From: Motacilla alba alba
Taxonomy: Eukaryota; Chordata; Aves; Passeriformes; Motacillidae
DNA: 64,000 nucleotides
Assembly (NCBI RefSeq): GCF_015832195.1
Contig: NC_052031.1
Coordinates: 7,937,850 to 8,001,849 of the forward strand
Reading direction: 5' to 3'
The translations under genes and the position numbers were made by a program. The first letter of the stretch is position 1; each line of letters opens with the position of its first letter. Of this stretch, positions 62,001 through 64,000 are shown piece by piece. The notes beneath the pieces are model-generated. The model was not told the DNA's origin, did not search any database, and worked only from the letters and a program-made list of their open reading frames with translations.

Positions 62001-64000
62001 ATAGAGACTTTCTCCCTCAATGTACAATCTTGTGTGTGTTACTGGACCCATTAGAGGGAAACTGTGCTGGAATCCCATTAAAATGGTCACGACTGCAGCT
62101 TAGCCTCTCACAAAACACCAAATAGAAGACTGTAGTGGATTCAGACAGGAACAGGCTATTTTTTCAAGGAAGACCTGGTCCAACACACCTGACCTGGCTT
62201 GCCTTGGCCACACAGGTGATGGCCTGTCCTTGGCATGGCCATCTCCTGTAGCCACTACTGAGTGCCACATGGAAACACTCTTCATGCCACGGCTTCCTGA
62301 GCCACCTGTGCCAAGGGCTGCATGCACTATAGCCTGATGGTTTGGTTTCACCACAAAATGTAGAGAGTTCATCAGTCTCATCTTAAAAATGGTAGCTTCA
62401 GAGTGCATGATGGTTTCAGCAATATTCAATCCCCTCCCTAGGCTCAGATGGGTGGTTAGCAACAAAAGTAGTTGATGTAAGCCTGTGAAAGACACATAAA
62501 ATAATCTGGGAACCAATTAACAGTTTAATTGGCAAATAAACCTATTCTTTACCCCCAAATGTTTCTGAAGATTGTGCAAGTAATGAGGTGGAAAAGATTA
62601 GCATCAAATAAAATTCCAAAAATAGGACAGCAAAAAAAAAAAAAAGTGCAAGACATTAAAAGGTCAGCTCAAGGAACATGAAAATCAACATTAAACCTTG
62701 ACTTGTCTGGCTGGGAGATATGTATGGGTTGAAATCTTTATCTCTGACTAGCACAGCATAAGGCCTGAAGTTTTTGTAGTGAGATTGCTCTCATTTACAA
62801 AAAAATTTAAAAAACATTAGAAAGAATATCCTTTTTTAATTGCAAATAATAACCCCTCAAGCTCACTAGCACAAAATTCTACATGGCCATTAACAGGATC
62901 CTGATAAAGATTAGTCCTCCCCAGAAAAAGCAACAGCTATTTTCCAGAGAATGGAAGTTATAAAGCTGTAAGGTCCTTTCTTCAGGGCATAAACCAGCTG
63001 CACACACAGGAAGTTAAGAACAAACTTCTCCCTATGAGCTGATTATTATTTAATGAGCCATCATCATTTTAGTAATGAATGACTGATTGGAAAATTAACT
63101 TATTTCTTTTCTTGTGTTATACTAATTTGAAGAAAAGAAATCCACAGGAACCAATGGCTAATTTTTTGAAGATCTAGGCACTAGCCTCCTGCCTGTCAGG
63201 GCTGGAATTAAAACAAATTTGCTCCCTTGCAAGTTATGTTAGGCTGTAATAACATGAAATGTGTGAAAAACTTCCAGCTGTGATACCACGACAAACTCAT
63301 GCAAACACATACAGTTTTCAACTATTGCAAATCTCTGGTTTTGTGCTCTTTTACATGATTCAGGCAGAAAAATCACAACTGTGTGGAGTGATACTATCTC
63401 CAGGGAACCAGCACATTCAGAGCCATTGAGGGGATTCCCAGGAAAAGTGCCATCCATTTGGTCTTAAAGAAATGGTAAAAGCTGCATTTTCTTCTCCAGA
63501 AATACATATGGACATTGAATAGCAAGTAGCAATATGAGCTGCTTTTTCTGTAGGCTCAGAAGGAACTGACCGAGAAATCTCATTATTTCCACGCTTAGGA
63601 CATTCGAGTCTGCAGAAAGACTTAATATGAAGTTGGATTATAAAAACTGTGGGATATGTCTGGACCAAGCCAGAAAAGTAGATTCTTCAGTGCTGCAGTT
63701 TGCTTCCACCCAGCAGAATAATTCTGGAATCAAGCAAAGAACAAATTCTGAAAATCAAATTAAGAGCTTCTAGCTCTTCACTCTATCAGATATTGCTAAT
63801 ACAGAGAGAAGCAAAACAGCAAAAGAGCAATTCCCCAGAAGGCTTTTGGGGAAGATTTGGGCTTCCAATCACTGTAAAACTCTTAGAAAAGGACTTCAAA
63901 ACAAATCACTTAGCTTTCACTCAGAGATCTACTCAGAGTCAGAAAAAAATTAGGTCTCCTTACCCAGCCAGTTAGAGTTGGTTCTGGTTTTACCTCTGGG

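Larger units (their letters stand above)
56971..64000. other. unannotated non-coding DNA, about 7 kb
   Basis: No gene or mobile element recognised. It holds a (CAAA)n tract, a T-rich tract with an A/T hairpin, poly-A at 62630-62645, and short repeated CCCTAAA words at 58436-58463. The 138-codon minus-strand ORF at 62100-62516 lies in a locally GC-richer patch, but I recognise no domain. Confidence 0.45.

Noticed and set aside
62100..62516. 138-codon minus-strand ORF in a GC-richer patch
   Set aside because: No recognisable domain or exon borders. It is kept only as a candidate for a protein search, not called as a gene.

Overview
This window looks like non-coding nuclear DNA from a bird. The best evidence is the set of CR1 LINE fragments. 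Several end in the diagnostic CR1 3' terminus, short tandem copies of ATTCTATG/ATTCTGTG, for example at 43489-43508, 44722-44735 and 17457-17475. LTR families of avian type also occur. A songbird is my guess from the type of solo LTR at 667-2010, but the sequence does not prove it. I found no convincing protein-coding gene, exon, tRNA, rRNA, CRISPR array or bacterial-type operon. The region is AT-rich, and the open reading frames are short, overlap on both strands and mostly fall in repeats or unremarkable sequence. It is therefore intergenic DNA or part of a long intron.

Layout from left to right: a complete solo LTR (667-2010) with a perfect 5-bp target duplication; a CR1 3' region on the minus strand (3434-4205); a minus-strand LTR of a second family, here called family B (6354-6921); a CR1 tail next to an ERV-like internal repeat, both minus strand (12320-13620); a plus-strand CR1 3' end that keeps the end of ORF2 (17139-17478); a very degraded CR1-type reverse transcriptase fossil on the plus strand (22840-23800); an orphan ERV pol fragment on the minus strand (25393-25860); short minus-strand CR1 tails (31058-31425 and 32227-32318); a long pure (CTTTT)n tract (33430-33608) and a (GGAAAA)n tract (39924-39978).

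Next comes a dense cluster at 42.4-46.1 kb: a truncated family-B LTR with a TATA box, a CR1 tail, a CR1 with its RT domain deleted, and a second CR1, in opposite orientation, with a similar internal deletion. After that lie small CR1 tails (47845-47920 and 51087-51440), a near full-length family-B LTR (56386-56970), and about 7 kb in which I recognise only simple sequence.

Nothing here points to a new functional system. The more unusual items are the architecture of the solo LTR (shared terminal and hairpin words, widely separated core signals, a 198-codon antisense ORF), the two internally deleted CR1 copies, the ancient LINE fossil, and the near-pure pentanucleotide array. Repeat names rest on motif recognition by eye. 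I ran no database search, and boundaries marked approximate could move by tens of bases.
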